From Luteimonas terrae (GTDB lineage Bacteria; Pseudomonadota; Gammaproteobacteria; Xanthomonadales; Xanthomonadaceae), in NCBI RefSeq assembly GCF_004358165.1, contig NZ_SMTG01000002.1:744001-808000 (forward strand): a DNA stretch of 64,000 nucleotides, in the 5' to 3' direction. The notes beneath the pieces are model-generated. The model did not search any database, was not told where the DNA came from, and worked only from the letters and a program-made list of their open reading frames with translations. Numbering within the stretch: position 1 is the stretch's first letter; every line of letters starts with the position of its first letter. Both the position numbers and the translations under genes were made by a program. Below are positions 8,991 through 22,451 of this stretch, piece by piece.

Positions 8991-9636
8991 AGTCCGTCGC
9001 CAAGTGCGCAATTCCGCGCGCGAGATCCGCGCGATAGCGCAGATGCCACTGCCCGCCCGTGCCGGTCAGTTCGTACACCGCGCAATTCGGCATCGGCAGC
9101 GCCACCTGGAATGCGCGGAACGCGCGCATGTCGTCGGGCGTGTCGGCCTCGAAGCCCATCAGCCGCCAGGCCAGCAGGCCGAACCAGATCCCGTGGCCGA
9201 ACAGCACGCTGCCCTCGGCCAGCGCCTCCATGCCGTCGATGAAGCCGTCCACGCAGGCCACGAACTCGCCGAAGGTATCGGCCGCGTCGCCCATGCGTGC
9301 GTCGCGATCGCCGCGCGCCCAGTAGGCCTCGGTCAAGGGGCGTCGCTGCTCGCCGGTCAGGCCCTCGATCCGCGCCGGATCGATGGCCGAGAACTCGTGC
9401 ATGAGCCGATGCACCTGCGCATCGATGCCGATGCGCGCGCAGTACGGCCCTGCGGTCGCGCGCGCGCGATCGAACTTCGACACGTGTACCGCGCCCGCGT
9501 CCACCGGCAACTGCGTGGCGATCCACGCCGCCTGTGCTTGGCCGGTCGACGACAGCGGAATGGTCGGGTGCGGGAGGGTCCGGCCGCCAGCATTGGCCAC
9601 GCTCTGCGCGTGGCGGACGAAGGTCAGACGCGCCAC
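8989..9636 (-). CDS. Histidine phosphatase family protein
   Basis: 215 residues. The phosphohistidine motif is VRHAQS with His9 (RHA instead of the usual RHG), and the second catalytic histidine is in LFGHGIW. Family members include phosphoglycerate mutases and small-molecule or protein phosphatases; the substrate here is unknown. The start lies 7 bp downstream of the hflD stop, so it is probably the last gene of the nudJ-mnmA-hflD operon. Confidence 0.8.
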   Translation of the reverse strand: MARLTFVRHAQSVANAGGRTLPHPTIPLSSTGQAQAAWIATQLPVDAGAVHVSKFDRARATAGPYCARIGIDAQVHRLMHEFSAIDPARIEGLTGEQRRPLTEAYWARGDRDARMGDAADTFGEFVACVDGFIDGMEALAEGSVLFGHGIWFGLLAWRLMGFEADTPDDMRAFRAFQVALPMPNCAVYELTGTGGQWHLRYRADLARGIAHLATD

Positions 9637-9643
9637 GCGCGCG

Positions 9644-10231
9644 TCAGATCGCGCGCAGCATCTGCTGGCGGCGCAGCAGGAAGTCCCACAGGCTGCCGCC
9701 CATCTGCCGCCACAACACCGCCGAACGCAACGAAGCCAACAGCACCGCGCGGATCTCGGCGACCACGTTGGCCTGGCCGAGGTAATGCGGATTGCCCTGG
9801 ACCATCACCTTCGGACGCAGGTGGCTGACCGTGTCGGCATACAGCGCGCCGAGCGCGGCCAGCACTTCGGGATGCGTGTGTCCGAGCTGTTCGGCCTTGG
9901 GTTTGATCTCGAGGATGCCGTGATGCACTTCGCCGCTGACGGCGCGATCCTGGATGAAGCGGCGTTCGAGCTGCGCGACCGCAAGGCCCAGCTTGGGCAG
10001 CAGCGGGTCGCTGCCCTGGTTGCCGAAGTAATCGCGCAGCAACATCAGGCCCGGCACGACCGCGTCGCGTCCACCGTAGACGGCTTCGGGCGAGGACGCA
10101 TCGATGCGGAACACGCTGTCGAGCGAGGTCGACAGCACGGCGGCGTCGGCCTGGCCGGTCTCGGCGATGCGGCGGACCTGCTTGAGCGCCTGGGCCATGC
10201 CGGCCAGCGCGAGCACGCGGTCTTCCATCAT
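9644..10231 (-). CDS. hflD: High-frequency lysogenization protein HflD homologue
   Basis: 195 residues, all-helical, with the conserved [19 protein letters not shown] opening and the [15 protein letters not shown] and [19 protein letters not shown] stretches. In E. coli HflD is a peripheral membrane protein that antagonises phage lambda CII; the cellular role is unclear. The ATG at 10231 overlaps the mnmA stop (ATGA). The order nudJ-mnmA-hflD is conserved with E. coli, although purB, which follows there, is absent here. Confidence 0.9.
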   Translation of the reverse strand: MMEDRVLALAGMAQALKQVRRIAETGQADAAVLSTSLDSVFRIDASSPEAVYGGRDAVVPGLMLLRDYFGNQGSDPLLPKLGLAVAQLERRFIQDRAVSGEVHHGILEIKPKAEQLGHTHPEVLAALGALYADTVSHLRPKVMVQGNPHYLGQANVVAEIRAVLLASLRSAVLWRQMGGSLWDFLLRRQQMLRAI

Positions 10232-11349
10232 GCCGCCACCCCGCGTGCGCGCAGCTCCAATGGCGCATCCGTGGCCGCGATGACCGCACCGCCGAGGCAC
10301 ACGTCGCCGTCGTAGAGCACCAAGGACTGGCCGGGCGTGACGGCGCGCTGGGGGCGGTCGAACCGCACGTCGAGTTGGCCAGTGTTCGCGTCGATGGTCA
10401 CTTCGCAGGATTCCTCGTGTTGCCGGTAACGGGTCTGGGCGGTGCAGCGGAAGCGCGGCGCCGGCGGATCGCCCGCGATCCAGTGCGCGGGCTCGCTGCG
10501 CAGCCAGGTCGACTGCAGCCAGGGCGTGTCGGCGCCCTGCGCGACGTAGAGCACATTGTCGCCCACATCCTTGCCCACCACATACCAAGGCGCCGCGTCG
10601 AAGCCGCGCACGCCGCCGATCTGCAGGCCTTCGCGCTGACCGAGGGTGAAATAGAACACGCCCGGATGCGTGCCGACGCGGTGGCCGTCGGGCGTGCGCA
10701 TCTCGCCTTCGCGGGCCGGCAGGTACTGGCCGAGGAAGCTGCGGAAGTCGCGTTCGCCGATGAAGCAGATGCCGGTCGAATCCTTCTTCTCCGCGGTCGG
10801 CAGGCCGGCTGCGCGGGCGAGGTCGCGCACGTCGGTCTTGGGCAGTTCGCCGAGCGGAAACAGCGTCGCGGCGAGCTGCGCCTGGCCGAGCTGGTGCAGG
10901 AAATAGCTCTGGTCCTTGTTGCGGTCACGCGCCCGCAGCAGGCGCCAGCGGCCGTCGACTGCATCGACGCGCGCGTAATGGCCCGTCGCGATCTTCGCCG
11001 CGCCCAGATCGCGCGCGGCGTCCAGGAAGTGCTTGAACTTGATCTCGCGGTTGCACAGCACGTCGGGATTGGGCGTGCGTCCGGCCGCGTACTCGGCGAT
11101 GAAGTGCTCGAACACGCCGGCCCAGTACTCGCCGGAGAAATCGCGGAAATGGATCGGCAGGCCGAGGCGGCCCGAGACCGCGACCGCATCGCGACGGTCG
11201 TCCTCGGCGCGGCAATCGCCGGAGCCGTCGTCGGCCCAGTTCTGCATGAACAGACCGGCCAGCGACACGCCCGAGTCGCGCAGCAACAAGGCGGCGACCG
11301 ACGAGTCCACGCCGCCGGACATGCCGACGATGACCTCGGGCGCGCTCAT
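10228..11349 (-). CDS. mnmA: tRNA-specific 2-thiouridylase MnmA
   Basis: 373 residues. The PP-loop SGGVDSS at 11-17 activates U34 of tRNA-Lys/Glu/Gln by adenylation. Catalytic Cys99 (VLCNREIKF) and Cys195 ([12 protein letters not shown]) carry out sulfur transfer, matching Cys102/Cys199 of E. coli. The start ATG at 11349 overlaps the stop of nudJ (ATGA). tRNA-Glu(UUC), one of its expected substrates, is encoded at 42.4 kb. Confidence 0.96.
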   Translation of the reverse strand: MSAPEVIVGMSGGVDSSVAALLLRDSGVSLAGLFMQNWADDGSGDCRAEDDRRDAVAVSGRLGLPIHFRDFSGEYWAGVFEHFIAEYAAGRTPNPDVLCNREIKFKHFLDAARDLGAAKIATGHYARVDAVDGRWRLLRARDRNKDQSYFLHQLGQAQLAATLFPLGELPKTDVRDLARAAGLPTAEKKDSTGICFIGERDFRSFLGQYLPAREGEMRTPDGHRVGTHPGVFYFTLGQREGLQIGGVRGFDAAPWYVVGKDVGDNVLYVAQGADTPWLQSTWLRSEPAHWIAGDPPAPRFRCTAQTRYRQHEESCEVTIDANTGQLDVRFDRPQRAVTPGQSLVLYDGDVCLGGAVIAATDAPLELRARGVAA

Positions 11350-11828
11350 GGCATCTGGCGCACGGCCGACAGCGGAAAGCGCTGGCCGGCCAGGCAATCG
11401 GCGACGACCTGCCAGACCAGCGGGCTGCGGTGGCGCGCCGCCTGGGCCTGGAGTTCGGCCGGCGTGAACCACGTGGCCTGCTCGATGCCGTCGTCGAGCA
11501 CGCGCGCCGGGTCGTGCGACACCGGACGCGCCGCGAAGGCGAAGCGCAGGAAATGCCGGCCGCCGTCCTCGCCGGGACGCGGCGGCGCCTTCCACAGGTA
11601 GCTGCCGATGAAGCCGGTCAGTTCGACCGTCCAGCCCGATTCCTCCAGCGTCTCGCGCACCGCCGCGTGGACCAGCGACTCGTCCGGCTCCAGATGTCCG
11701 GCCGGCTGGTTGATGACCAGGCGGCCTTCGATGCGCTCCTCGATGCACAGCACCCGGCCACGGTCCATCACCACCGTGGCCACGGTGACATCGGGCTGCC
11801 AGAAACGCGGATCGGCGGTCGCAGGCAT
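11346..11828 (-). CDS. nudJ: NUDIX hydrolase, NudJ-like phosphatase
   Basis: 160 residues from ATG 11828. The NUDIX box is intact: G-x5-E-x7-RE-x2-EE-x-G in [21 protein letters not shown]. coli NudJ hydrolyses HMP-pyrophosphate, thiamine pyrophosphate and nucleoside phosphates; gene order with mnmA-hflD supports orthology. The frame stays open 45 codons further upstream, but that stretch is Arg/Cys-rich and unlike the family, so the internal ATG is preferred. Confidence 0.88.
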   Translation of the reverse strand: MPATADPRFWQPDVTVATVVMDRGRVLCIEERIEGRLVINQPAGHLEPDESLVHAAVRETLEESGWTVELTGFIGSYLWKAPPRPGEDGGRHFLRFAFAARPVSHDPARVLDDGIEQATWFTPAELQAQAARHRSPLVWQVVADCLAGQRFPLSAVRQMP

Positions 11829-11977
11829 CAGCGCAGCGCTCCGCGCGCGACGGGCGCAGCAGCAGCAGGCGGGGCGAGGAGAACGCAGCGACGATCGGGA
11901 TGCATCGAGGCACCGGAGCGGGGGAATGCGGTCATTCTGACGACCGGGCTCCGGGGCGTCCATCCGCGGGCGGACGG

Positions 11978-11983
11978 TATAAT
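11978..11983 (+). promoter_or_regulatory. -10 box of clpS, probably leaderless
   Basis: A perfect TATAAT ends 6 bp before the clpS ATG (11990). Normal spacing places the transcription start at or within 1-2 nt of the A of ATG. No Shine-Dalgarno sequence is present and the -35 is weak. Confidence 0.55.
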
Positions 11984-11989
11984 CGGCGC

Positions 11990-12310
11990 ATGAGCCGCAA
12001 ACACGAACACGAGCACGAACATGGCACCGCGGTCGCGACCGGCCGCCCGGAAGTGGCGCCGCCGCCGCTGTATTCGGTGCTGCTGCTCAACGACGACTAC
12101 ACCCCGATGGATTTCGTGGTCGAGATCCTGGTGCGCTTCTTCGCGCTGGACATCGAGCGCGCCACCCAGGTGATGCTGCACGTCCACACCCGCGGTCGCG
12201 GCGTCTGCGGGGTCTACAGCCGCGAAGTGGCGGAGTCGAAAGTCGCGCAGGTGAACGAATGCGCCCGACTGAATCTTCACCCCTTGCTCTGCACGATGGA
12301 AAAGGCCTAA
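11990..12310 (+). CDS. clpS: ATP-dependent Clp protease adaptor ClpS
   Basis: 106 residues. A His/Glu-rich flexible N-terminus (KHEHEHEHG) precedes the conserved core [20 protein letters not shown], which forms the N-degron pocket and ClpA contact. ClpS delivers proteins with Leu, Phe, Tyr or Trp at the N-terminus to ClpAP. Its clpA partner begins 79 bp downstream. The aat gene, which creates such N-degrons, lies 4.7 kb away. Confidence 0.95.
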   Translation: MSRKHEHEHEHGTAVATGRPEVAPPPLYSVLLLNDDYTPMDFVVEILVRFFALDIERATQVMLHVHTRGRGVCGVYSREVAESKVAQVNECARLNLHPLLCTMEKA

Positions 12311-12389
12311 TAAGGCCCGACGGGGCAGGGTTTGAATGCCGGAATCGGGCCCCATTTAGGGTGTCAGTGAAGCCGGAGGCGACCGCCCC

Positions 12390-14675
<2,286 letters not shown>

Positions 14676-14696
14676 CCGGCGGACATCGCAGGCATG

Positions 14697-14726
14697 AAGA
14701 AGGCGCCCTCGGGCGCCTTCTTTTTT
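14697..14726 (+). terminator. Intrinsic terminator of clpA
   Basis: Stem AAGAAGGCGCC (14697-14707) with GGCGCCTTCTT (14712-14722), four-base loop, and a run of T to 14726. It may also serve the convergent DUF885 gene. Confidence 0.85.
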
Positions 14727-14741
14727 AACTCGTGCGGACGG

Positions 14742-16613
14742 TCAGCGCGCCGCCGAGGCCGATTCCACCCACGCGTCCACACGCTGCTCGAGCAGGTCCA
14801 GCGGCAGCGCGCCGCCGCCCAGCACCGCATCGTGGAAGCCGCGCACGTCGAAGCGGTCGCCGAGCGCCTGTTCCGCTTCCGCCCGCAATTCCTGGATGCG
14901 GATCATGCCGATCTTGTAGGCCGTCGCCTGGCCGGGCCACGACAGGTAGCGCTGCACCTCCGAGCGGACCGTCGCCTCGGGAAAGCCGCTGTTGGCGTTG
15001 AAGTAGTCGACGGCCTGCTGCTCGGTCCAGCCCTTGGCATGCATGCCGGTGTCGACGACCAGGCGGATCGCCCGCCACAGCTCGGAGCTCAGCTGGCCGT
15101 AGCGCGAGTAGGGGTCGGCATAGGTCCCCGGAATCTCCTTGGCCTGCCACTCCGAATACAGGCCCCAGCCTTCGGCGTACGCGGTGACCTGCGCCTGGGT
15201 GCGGAACTGCGGCATGCCGGTGAGTTCCTGCGCGATCGCGATCTGCATGTGGTGGCCGGGTAGGCCCTCGTGATACGCGATGACCTCGAGCTCGGGCTTG
15301 GGCATCGCGTTCATGTCCGACAGATGCGCGTAGTAGATGCCCGGTCGCGTACCGTCGGGGCTGCTCGGGAAATAGTGCTGGGCGGCGCCCGGCTCCTCGC
15401 GGAAGGATTCGACGCGGCGCACCACGAGGTCGGCCTTGGGCATCAGGCCGTAGAACTGCGGCAGCTGCCGCTTGATGTTGTCGAGCAGGCGCGTCGATTC
15501 GTCGAGGTAGGCCTGGCGGCCGGCATCGGTATCGGGAAACTTGAACTGCGGGTCGGTCGCGATGAAGCGGAAGAAGGCCTTCAGATCGCCGTCGAAACCG
15601 ACCGCGGTCTTGATCGCTTCCATGTCGGCGTGCAGGCGCGCGACATCCTTCAGGCCGATGTCGTGGATCTGCTCGGCGCTCAGATCGGTGCTGGTGTTGC
15701 GACGCAGCTGCATGGCGTAGTACGCGGCGCCGTTCTTCTGGGTGGTGCCGACACCCGCCGGGTTCTCCAGCGCGTTGCCGATGTCGCCCTCGTGCCAGGC
15801 GATCACGCGCTGGTAGGCCGGACCGACCGATGTCAGCAACGCCTCGCGCGCCTGCGCCTTGAGCGCATCGGCGCGTGCGGCGTCGACCGTGCCGGCCTCG
15901 CGCAGGGCGTCGGCCTTCTTGACCAGATCGGCCCACAGGGCGGTGTCGTCGCCATCGGTGAACGGCGCACCGGTGATCACGTTGCGCGACTGGGTGATGA
16001 CGCCGGTGTAGGCGAACTTCGGCGCACGGATGCCGGCCTGCGCACTGGCCTGCGTGTGTTCAAGCAGGGTGTCGAACATCGTCGGCAGGGCGCGCAGACG
16101 CGCCACGTACGCAAGGTAATCGGCTTCGGTGTCGACCTTATGGAAGTTGATCAGCAGCGTCGGCAGCATCGCCTGCGGCCCCATCATCTGGGTGAAGGCA
16201 TAGCCGTTGCGACGGAATTCGAACTGCTCCGCCGCCTCGCGCGCCTGCTGCGCCCACAGGTCGTAGGACAGGCGCCCTTCGAGATCGAGCGCGTCGCGGT
16301 CGAACGTGGTTTCCATTTCGGCGACGCTGGCGCGCTGCCAGTCGATCTGCTTCTGCACGGCCGCGTCGGACACGTCGTCGAGGCGATCGTAGAGATCCTT
16401 GCGGCCGAGGAAGGTCAGGCCGATCGGACTGAACTGCAGCGAGGTCTCGTACTGCGCGTCGAGCCAGACATTGAGGCGCGCGGTTTCGGATGACGGCGGC
16501 GCCTGCGTCATCGCCGCGGGCGCGGCCGCAGGCGGCGCGGCCGTCTGCGCGTGAGCGGGCAGGGCGAGCGCCAGCGCGAACGTCAGCGCGGCGACGGCGG
16601 GAAACCTGGGCAT
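14742..16613 (-). CDS. DUF885 family secreted protein
   Basis: 623 residues with a clear signal peptide (PAVAALTFALALALPAHAQ). The family hallmark HEGLPGHHMQIAIAQE resembles a zinc-protease HExxH motif with an insertion; DUF885 proteins are presumed metallopeptidases. Residues such as HMRP/EGWGLYSEW-type helices follow (YAEGWGLYSEW). It is expected to be periplasmic or secreted. The substrate is unknown. The gene is flanked by clpA (convergent) and infA (upstream, same strand). Confidence 0.85.
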   Translation of the reverse strand: MPRFPAVAALTFALALALPAHAQTAAPPAAAPAAMTQAPPSSETARLNVWLDAQYETSLQFSPIGLTFLGRKDLYDRLDDVSDAAVQKQIDWQRASVAEMETTFDRDALDLEGRLSYDLWAQQAREAAEQFEFRRNGYAFTQMMGPQAMLPTLLINFHKVDTEADYLAYVARLRALPTMFDTLLEHTQASAQAGIRAPKFAYTGVITQSRNVITGAPFTDGDDTALWADLVKKADALREAGTVDAARADALKAQAREALLTSVGPAYQRVIAWHEGDIGNALENPAGVGTTQKNGAAYYAMQLRRNTSTDLSAEQIHDIGLKDVARLHADMEAIKTAVGFDGDLKAFFRFIATDPQFKFPDTDAGRQAYLDESTRLLDNIKRQLPQFYGLMPKADLVVRRVESFREEPGAAQHYFPSSPDGTRPGIYYAHLSDMNAMPKPELEVIAYHEGLPGHHMQIAIAQELTGMPQFRTQAQVTAYAEGWGLYSEWQAKEIPGTYADPYSRYGQLSSELWRAIRLVVDTGMHAKGWTEQQAVDYFNANSGFPEATVRSEVQRYLSWPGQATAYKIGMIRIQELRAEAEQALGDRFDVRGFHDAVLGGGALPLDLLEQRVDAWVESASAAR

Positions 16614-16672
16614 ACGGGCGCATCCTGTCGGTCGAGAAGACCGAGCCTACATCGCCCGCGCGCCGGAAACGA

Positions 16673-16697
16673 CGAAGGCGGCCCGGGGCCGCCTTCG
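16673..16697 (-). terminator. Hairpin after infA
   Basis: An 11-bp perfect GC-rich stem (CGAAGGCGGCC with GGCCGCCTTCG, 3-nt loop) 19 bp after infA. The T-tract on the minus strand is short (CGTTTCC), so termination may be weak or Rho-assisted. Confidence 0.5.
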
Positions 16698-16715
16698 CAG
16701 GTGCCGCAGAAGTGC

Positions 16716-16934
16716 TTACTTCATGCGGTAGGTGATGCGACCCTTCGTGAGATCGTAGGGCGTCATCTCGACCTTGACCCGGTCGCCGGTCAGGATGCGG
16801 ATGTAGTTCTTCCGCATGCGGCCCGAGATGTGCGCAATGATTTCGTGGCCGTTCTCGAGCTTCACCCGGAACATGGTGTTCGGGAGGGTCTCGGAGACCG
16901 CGCCTTCGAACTCGATGACGTCATCTTTCGCCAT
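16716..16934 (-). CDS. infA: Translation initiation factor IF-1
   Basis: 72 residues, the exact family length, beginning [19 protein letters not shown] and ending RGRITYRMK-like (KGRITYRMK): a single S1/OB-fold domain. It binds the A site of the 30S subunit during initiation. It lies 110 bp downstream of aat, the same neighbourhood as in other gammaproteobacteria (aat-infA-clpA). Confidence 0.97.
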   Translation of the reverse strand: MAKDDVIEFEGAVSETLPNTMFRVKLENGHEIIAHISGRMRKNYIRILTGDRVKVEMTPYDLTKGRITYRMK

Positions 16935-17044
16935 TCGTCTGGAATATCCGTTGTTGAGGGATGCGGCGCGCGGACGTGGCGCCAGCAAAGCGGGGCATTG
17001 TCGCACGCGGCCGCGGGCGATGCAAAACGCCGCCTTGCACGGAT

Positions 17045-17788
17045 TCAGCGGGCGCTGCCCAGGTCCGAAGCGGGTCGACTGCCGAATCCCTCTGACCACG
17101 AGCCGGTCACCGGCGGCGGCCGGTCGACCAGCGCCTGCACCGCCTCGATGAACCGCGGACGCGGCCAGTTGGTGGCGCCCAAGCGCGACAGGTGCGGATT
17201 CTCCACCTGCGCGTCGATCAGCGGCATGTCCCAGTCCCGCATCTGCGCGGCAAGCCCCAGCAGCGCGGCCTTGGAACCGCCGGTTGTGCCGCTGAACATG
17301 CTCTCGCCGAAGAACATCCGGCCGATCGCGACCCCGTAGATGCCGCCGACCAGCCGCGTGCCGTCGAAGACCTCGACGCTGTGCGCGTGCCCGGCTGCAT
17401 GCATGCCGACGTAAGCGGCCTGCATGTCGGCGGTGATCCAGGTGCCGTCCTGTCCGGGGCGCGGCGCGACCGCGCAGGCGGCGACGACCTCGGCGAATGC
17501 GGTGTCGGCGCGCAGCGTCCAGTGACTGCCACGCAATGCCCGGGCTAACCGGCGGTTGGGCCGCAGCTGCGCGGTCTCGAAGACGGTGCGGGGATCGGGC
17601 GACCACCACAGGATCGGCTGGCCTTCCGAGAACCACGGGAACACGCCGTGGCGATAGGCATTGCACAGGCGCGGCACCGAGAGATCGCCGCCGAAGGCGA
17701 GGAGGCCGTCGGGGCGCTGCAGGGCGGTCTCCACCGGTGGGAACGGCGCCTGCGGGTCAGTGTCCAGCTTGGGCAGATGCAGGCTCAC
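17045..17788 (-). CDS. aat: Leucyl/phenylalanyl-tRNA--protein transferase
   Basis: 247 residues from GTG 17788, which overlaps the preceding stop (GTGA). Conserved blocks: [56 protein letters not shown] and [16 protein letters not shown]. The enzyme adds Leu or Phe to N-terminal Lys/Arg and so makes ClpS-ClpAP substrates. The frame is open further upstream (another 26 codons), but those residues do not resemble the family. Confidence 0.95.
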   Translation of the reverse strand: MSLHLPKLDTDPQAPFPPVETALQRPDGLLAFGGDLSVPRLCNAYRHGVFPWFSEGQPILWWSPDPRTVFETAQLRPNRRLARALRGSHWTLRADTAFAEVVAACAVAPRPGQDGTWITADMQAAYVGMHAAGHAHSVEVFDGTRLVGGIYGVAIGRMFFGESMFSGTTGGSKAALLGLAAQMRDWDMPLIDAQVENPHLSRLGATNWPRPRFIEAVQALVDRPPPVTGSWSEGFGSRPASDLGSAR

Positions 17789-18915
17789 GGCGTCGCCGGT
17801 TTGAACGGGCTGCTGGCCGCGAGCGTCGCGGCGTAACCCCGGATCGACTGCGCCTCCTGCGCGCACCAGTCACGCAGTGCACGCCGGAATTCGGGATCGG
17901 CAATCCAGTGCCGGCTGTGCACGATCGTCGGCAGGAAGCCGCGCGCGAGTTTGTGTTCGCCCTGCGCGCCGGGTTCGAAATGCCGCAGGCCTTCGCGCAG
18001 GCAGTAGTCGATGCCCTGGTAGTAGCAGGTCTCGAAATGCAGGCCGGGCAGGGTGGCGATCGCGCCCCAGTAGCGCCCGTAGAGCGTATCCCCACCGCGC
18101 AGGCACAGCGCCCCGGCGACCGGGACATCGCCGAGGTCGGCGAAGACCAGCACCAGCTGGCGCGGCATGGTGGCGACGAGATGCCGCAGGAAATCCAGCG
18201 TCAGCGCCGGGGAGTTGCCGTACTCGGCGAAGGTCTGCAGGTAGAAGCGGTACATGGTGACGAGGTCCTCGTCGCCCGCTTCGTCGCCGTGCAGCACGCG
18301 GAAGGTCACACCGGCGCGTGCCACCTTGGCGCGTTCCTGGCGGATGTTCTTGCGGTGCTTGTGGTCCATCGCAGCGAGGTAATCGTCGAACGTCGACCAG
18401 TCGCCGGGATTGCGCCAGTGATACTGCACGTCGATGCGCGCGAGCCAGTCGGCATCGAAGTCCGCGGCTTCCGCACCGGTATGGAAGTTCACGTGCGCGG
18501 ACGACAGGCCGTCCGCGACGGTCATCGTCTGCAGCTGTTGCAGCAGTGCCCGGCGGTCTTCCGCCGTGCGCGCCAGCAGGCGCGGGCCGGTGACCGGGGA
18601 ATAGGGCACCGCGCACAGCCACTTCGGAAAGTAGTCGTGCCCGTAGCGCGCGTAGGCGTTGGCCCAGGCATGGTCGAACACGAACTCGCCATGCGAATTG
18701 GTCTTCAGATACGCCGGCGCTGCGGCGACGAGCACGCCATCGCGCCACAGGGTCAGGTGTCGCGGCGTCCACCCCCAGTCCTCGCGCAGGCAGCCCGCTT
18801 CCTCGAGTCCGCTCAGGAAGGCGTGCGCGACGAAGGGATTGTCGTCCACGCACAGCGCGTCCCAGTCCGCCGCGGACACGGCATCGAGCGTGCTGAGGAT
18901 CCGGACCTCGCTCAT
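17785..18915 (-). CDS. GNAT-like protein of the peptidoglycan-type acyltransferase family (DUF482)
   Basis: 376 residues. Characteristic blocks: DDNPFVAHAFLSGLEEAGC near the N-terminus, HRKNIRQERAKVARAGV in the middle and HFETCYYQGIDYCLREGL near the C-terminus (KLARGFLPTI following). The fold is two GNAT-like halves, as in FemABX-related proteins. The biochemical role is not established. ATGA overlap with DUF2254 upstream and GTGA overlap with aat downstream give a tightly coupled three-gene unit. Confidence 0.8.
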   Translation of the reverse strand: MSEVRILSTLDAVSAADWDALCVDDNPFVAHAFLSGLEEAGCLREDWGWTPRHLTLWRDGVLVAAAPAYLKTNSHGEFVFDHAWANAYARYGHDYFPKWLCAVPYSPVTGPRLLARTAEDRRALLQQLQTMTVADGLSSAHVNFHTGAEAADFDADWLARIDVQYHWRNPGDWSTFDDYLAAMDHKHRKNIRQERAKVARAGVTFRVLHGDEAGDEDLVTMYRFYLQTFAEYGNSPALTLDFLRHLVATMPRQLVLVFADLGDVPVAGALCLRGGDTLYGRYWGAIATLPGLHFETCYYQGIDYCLREGLRHFEPGAQGEHKLARGFLPTIVHSRHWIADPEFRRALRDWCAQEAQSIRGYAATLAASSPFKPATP

Positions 18916-20168
18916 GCCGACGTGCGCAGGCCCACCACTGCGTCGCGCAGGGCGCGGCGGTCGCCTTCGAAGGACATCGCCGCGTCCGCCCGCGCGAGCG
19001 CATCGCCGGCATGGCGCCGTGCGGCCGCCTCAAAACCGGCATGGCCGGTGGCCGCGATCGCCGCCAGGCCCTTCTGCAGGCGCACGCCGACCTCGAGCAG
19101 GCCCGCGCCGTCGCGGGCGAGCAAGGGGAACACATCCCCGAAGAGGTCATCGACGTCGATGGCCGGCACGAAGACCCGGGCGTGGCGCACCTCGATCGGC
19201 GCGGGCGCCGCCAGCGCCCATTCGCACAGCAGACGCGTGACCGTGCCGATCACGTCGATCGCCGTGCCGCTGTCGTTGGTCGCGGGCGACAGGGCCCGTG
19301 AGCCGATCTCGGTCAGGACCACCAGTCCGTAACGCGGGTCCTGATCGAAGCTGCGTTCGTCGCCGATCGTGAAGGCGGCCCGCAGGGCGGCCACGGTGTC
19401 GGCGTCGGGCGGCGCGCCATCCACGACCAGCAGCGGACGCCCCGGCACAGCGAAGCTGCCCGAACGCGACTGGACGTGCACCGTGACGCCTGCCGTCTGC
19501 GCGATCTCCGACAGGTGCGCGACGTCGACGTGCTCCACGTAGCCGATCCGGTCGGTGTCCACGGGGTGTCCGTCCGCAGGCGCACCGATGCCCGGTGCCG
19601 CGCCCAGGTGCGGGTCGCGCAGATGCGCTTCGATGGCACGGCGTGTCGCGGTTTCGACCAGGTTGATCGTCGCGCCCAGACGTCCGAAGCTCGACAGCTG
19701 TTCGATCCAGCGCAGCAGCGTCAGCGTGATCAGCACGATCACCAGCACCGTGGCCGCGAACAGCACGACACGGCCGCTGTCGCCGTACAGGCCGGTGCTG
19801 AGCGCGATGAGCCCGACCACCGAAAACAGGAAGGCGCCGATGAACGTGGCCAGGGCGCTCTGCGCGGCGCTGTCGGCGATGAGCAGGCGCGTCGCACGCG
19901 GGGTGGCGCCCGTTGAGGCCGAGCTGTAGGCCGACACCATCGTCGACAGCGAGAACGTCGTCACCGCGAGCATCGAAGCGGCGAGGATGCCAAGCAGGTT
20001 GCCGACCGAATCGGCACCAATCCGCCCGGCCAGCGTTTCGGGAATCCAGGTCTTGACCAGCGCGCCGACGAGCGCCGTTACGACGGCCAGCGCGCAGTAG
20101 ACGGTCGCGCGCACCCACATGCGCCGGGCGTGCCTGCGCAGGAAGAGACGCAGCTGTTCCAGGGTCAC
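18912..20168 (-). CDS. DUF2254 membrane protein
   Basis: 418 residues. Four N-terminal hydrophobic segments (about 20-42, 58-80, 105-128, 135-155), then a soluble C-terminal half with YVEHVDVAHLSEIAQ and ALSPATNDSGTAIDVIG, both typical of DUF2254. The function of the family is unknown. The start lies 51 bp from the trxB stop on the same strand, so co-transcription with trxB is possible. Confidence 0.85.
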   Translation of the reverse strand: MTLEQLRLFLRRHARRMWVRATVYCALAVVTALVGALVKTWIPETLAGRIGADSVGNLLGILAASMLAVTTFSLSTMVSAYSSASTGATPRATRLLIADSAAQSALATFIGAFLFSVVGLIALSTGLYGDSGRVVLFAATVLVIVLITLTLLRWIEQLSSFGRLGATINLVETATRRAIEAHLRDPHLGAAPGIGAPADGHPVDTDRIGYVEHVDVAHLSEIAQTAGVTVHVQSRSGSFAVPGRPLLVVDGAPPDADTVAALRAAFTIGDERSFDQDPRYGLVVLTEIGSRALSPATNDSGTAIDVIGTVTRLLCEWALAAPAPIEVRHARVFVPAIDVDDLFGDVFPLLARDGAGLLEVGVRLQKGLAAIAATGHAGFEAAARRHAGDALARADAAMSFEGDRRALRDAVVGLRTSA

Positions 20169-20219
20169 GGGTGGCGGCCGAGCGCGTCGCGTGCGTCCGC
20201 TGCGGCCGTCATCGGACGA

Positions 20220-22405
<2,186 letters not shown>

Positions 22406-22451
22406 CGTAAGATCAAAGGCCTGTATCGACTTTCTCAGGTAAAGACGCACG

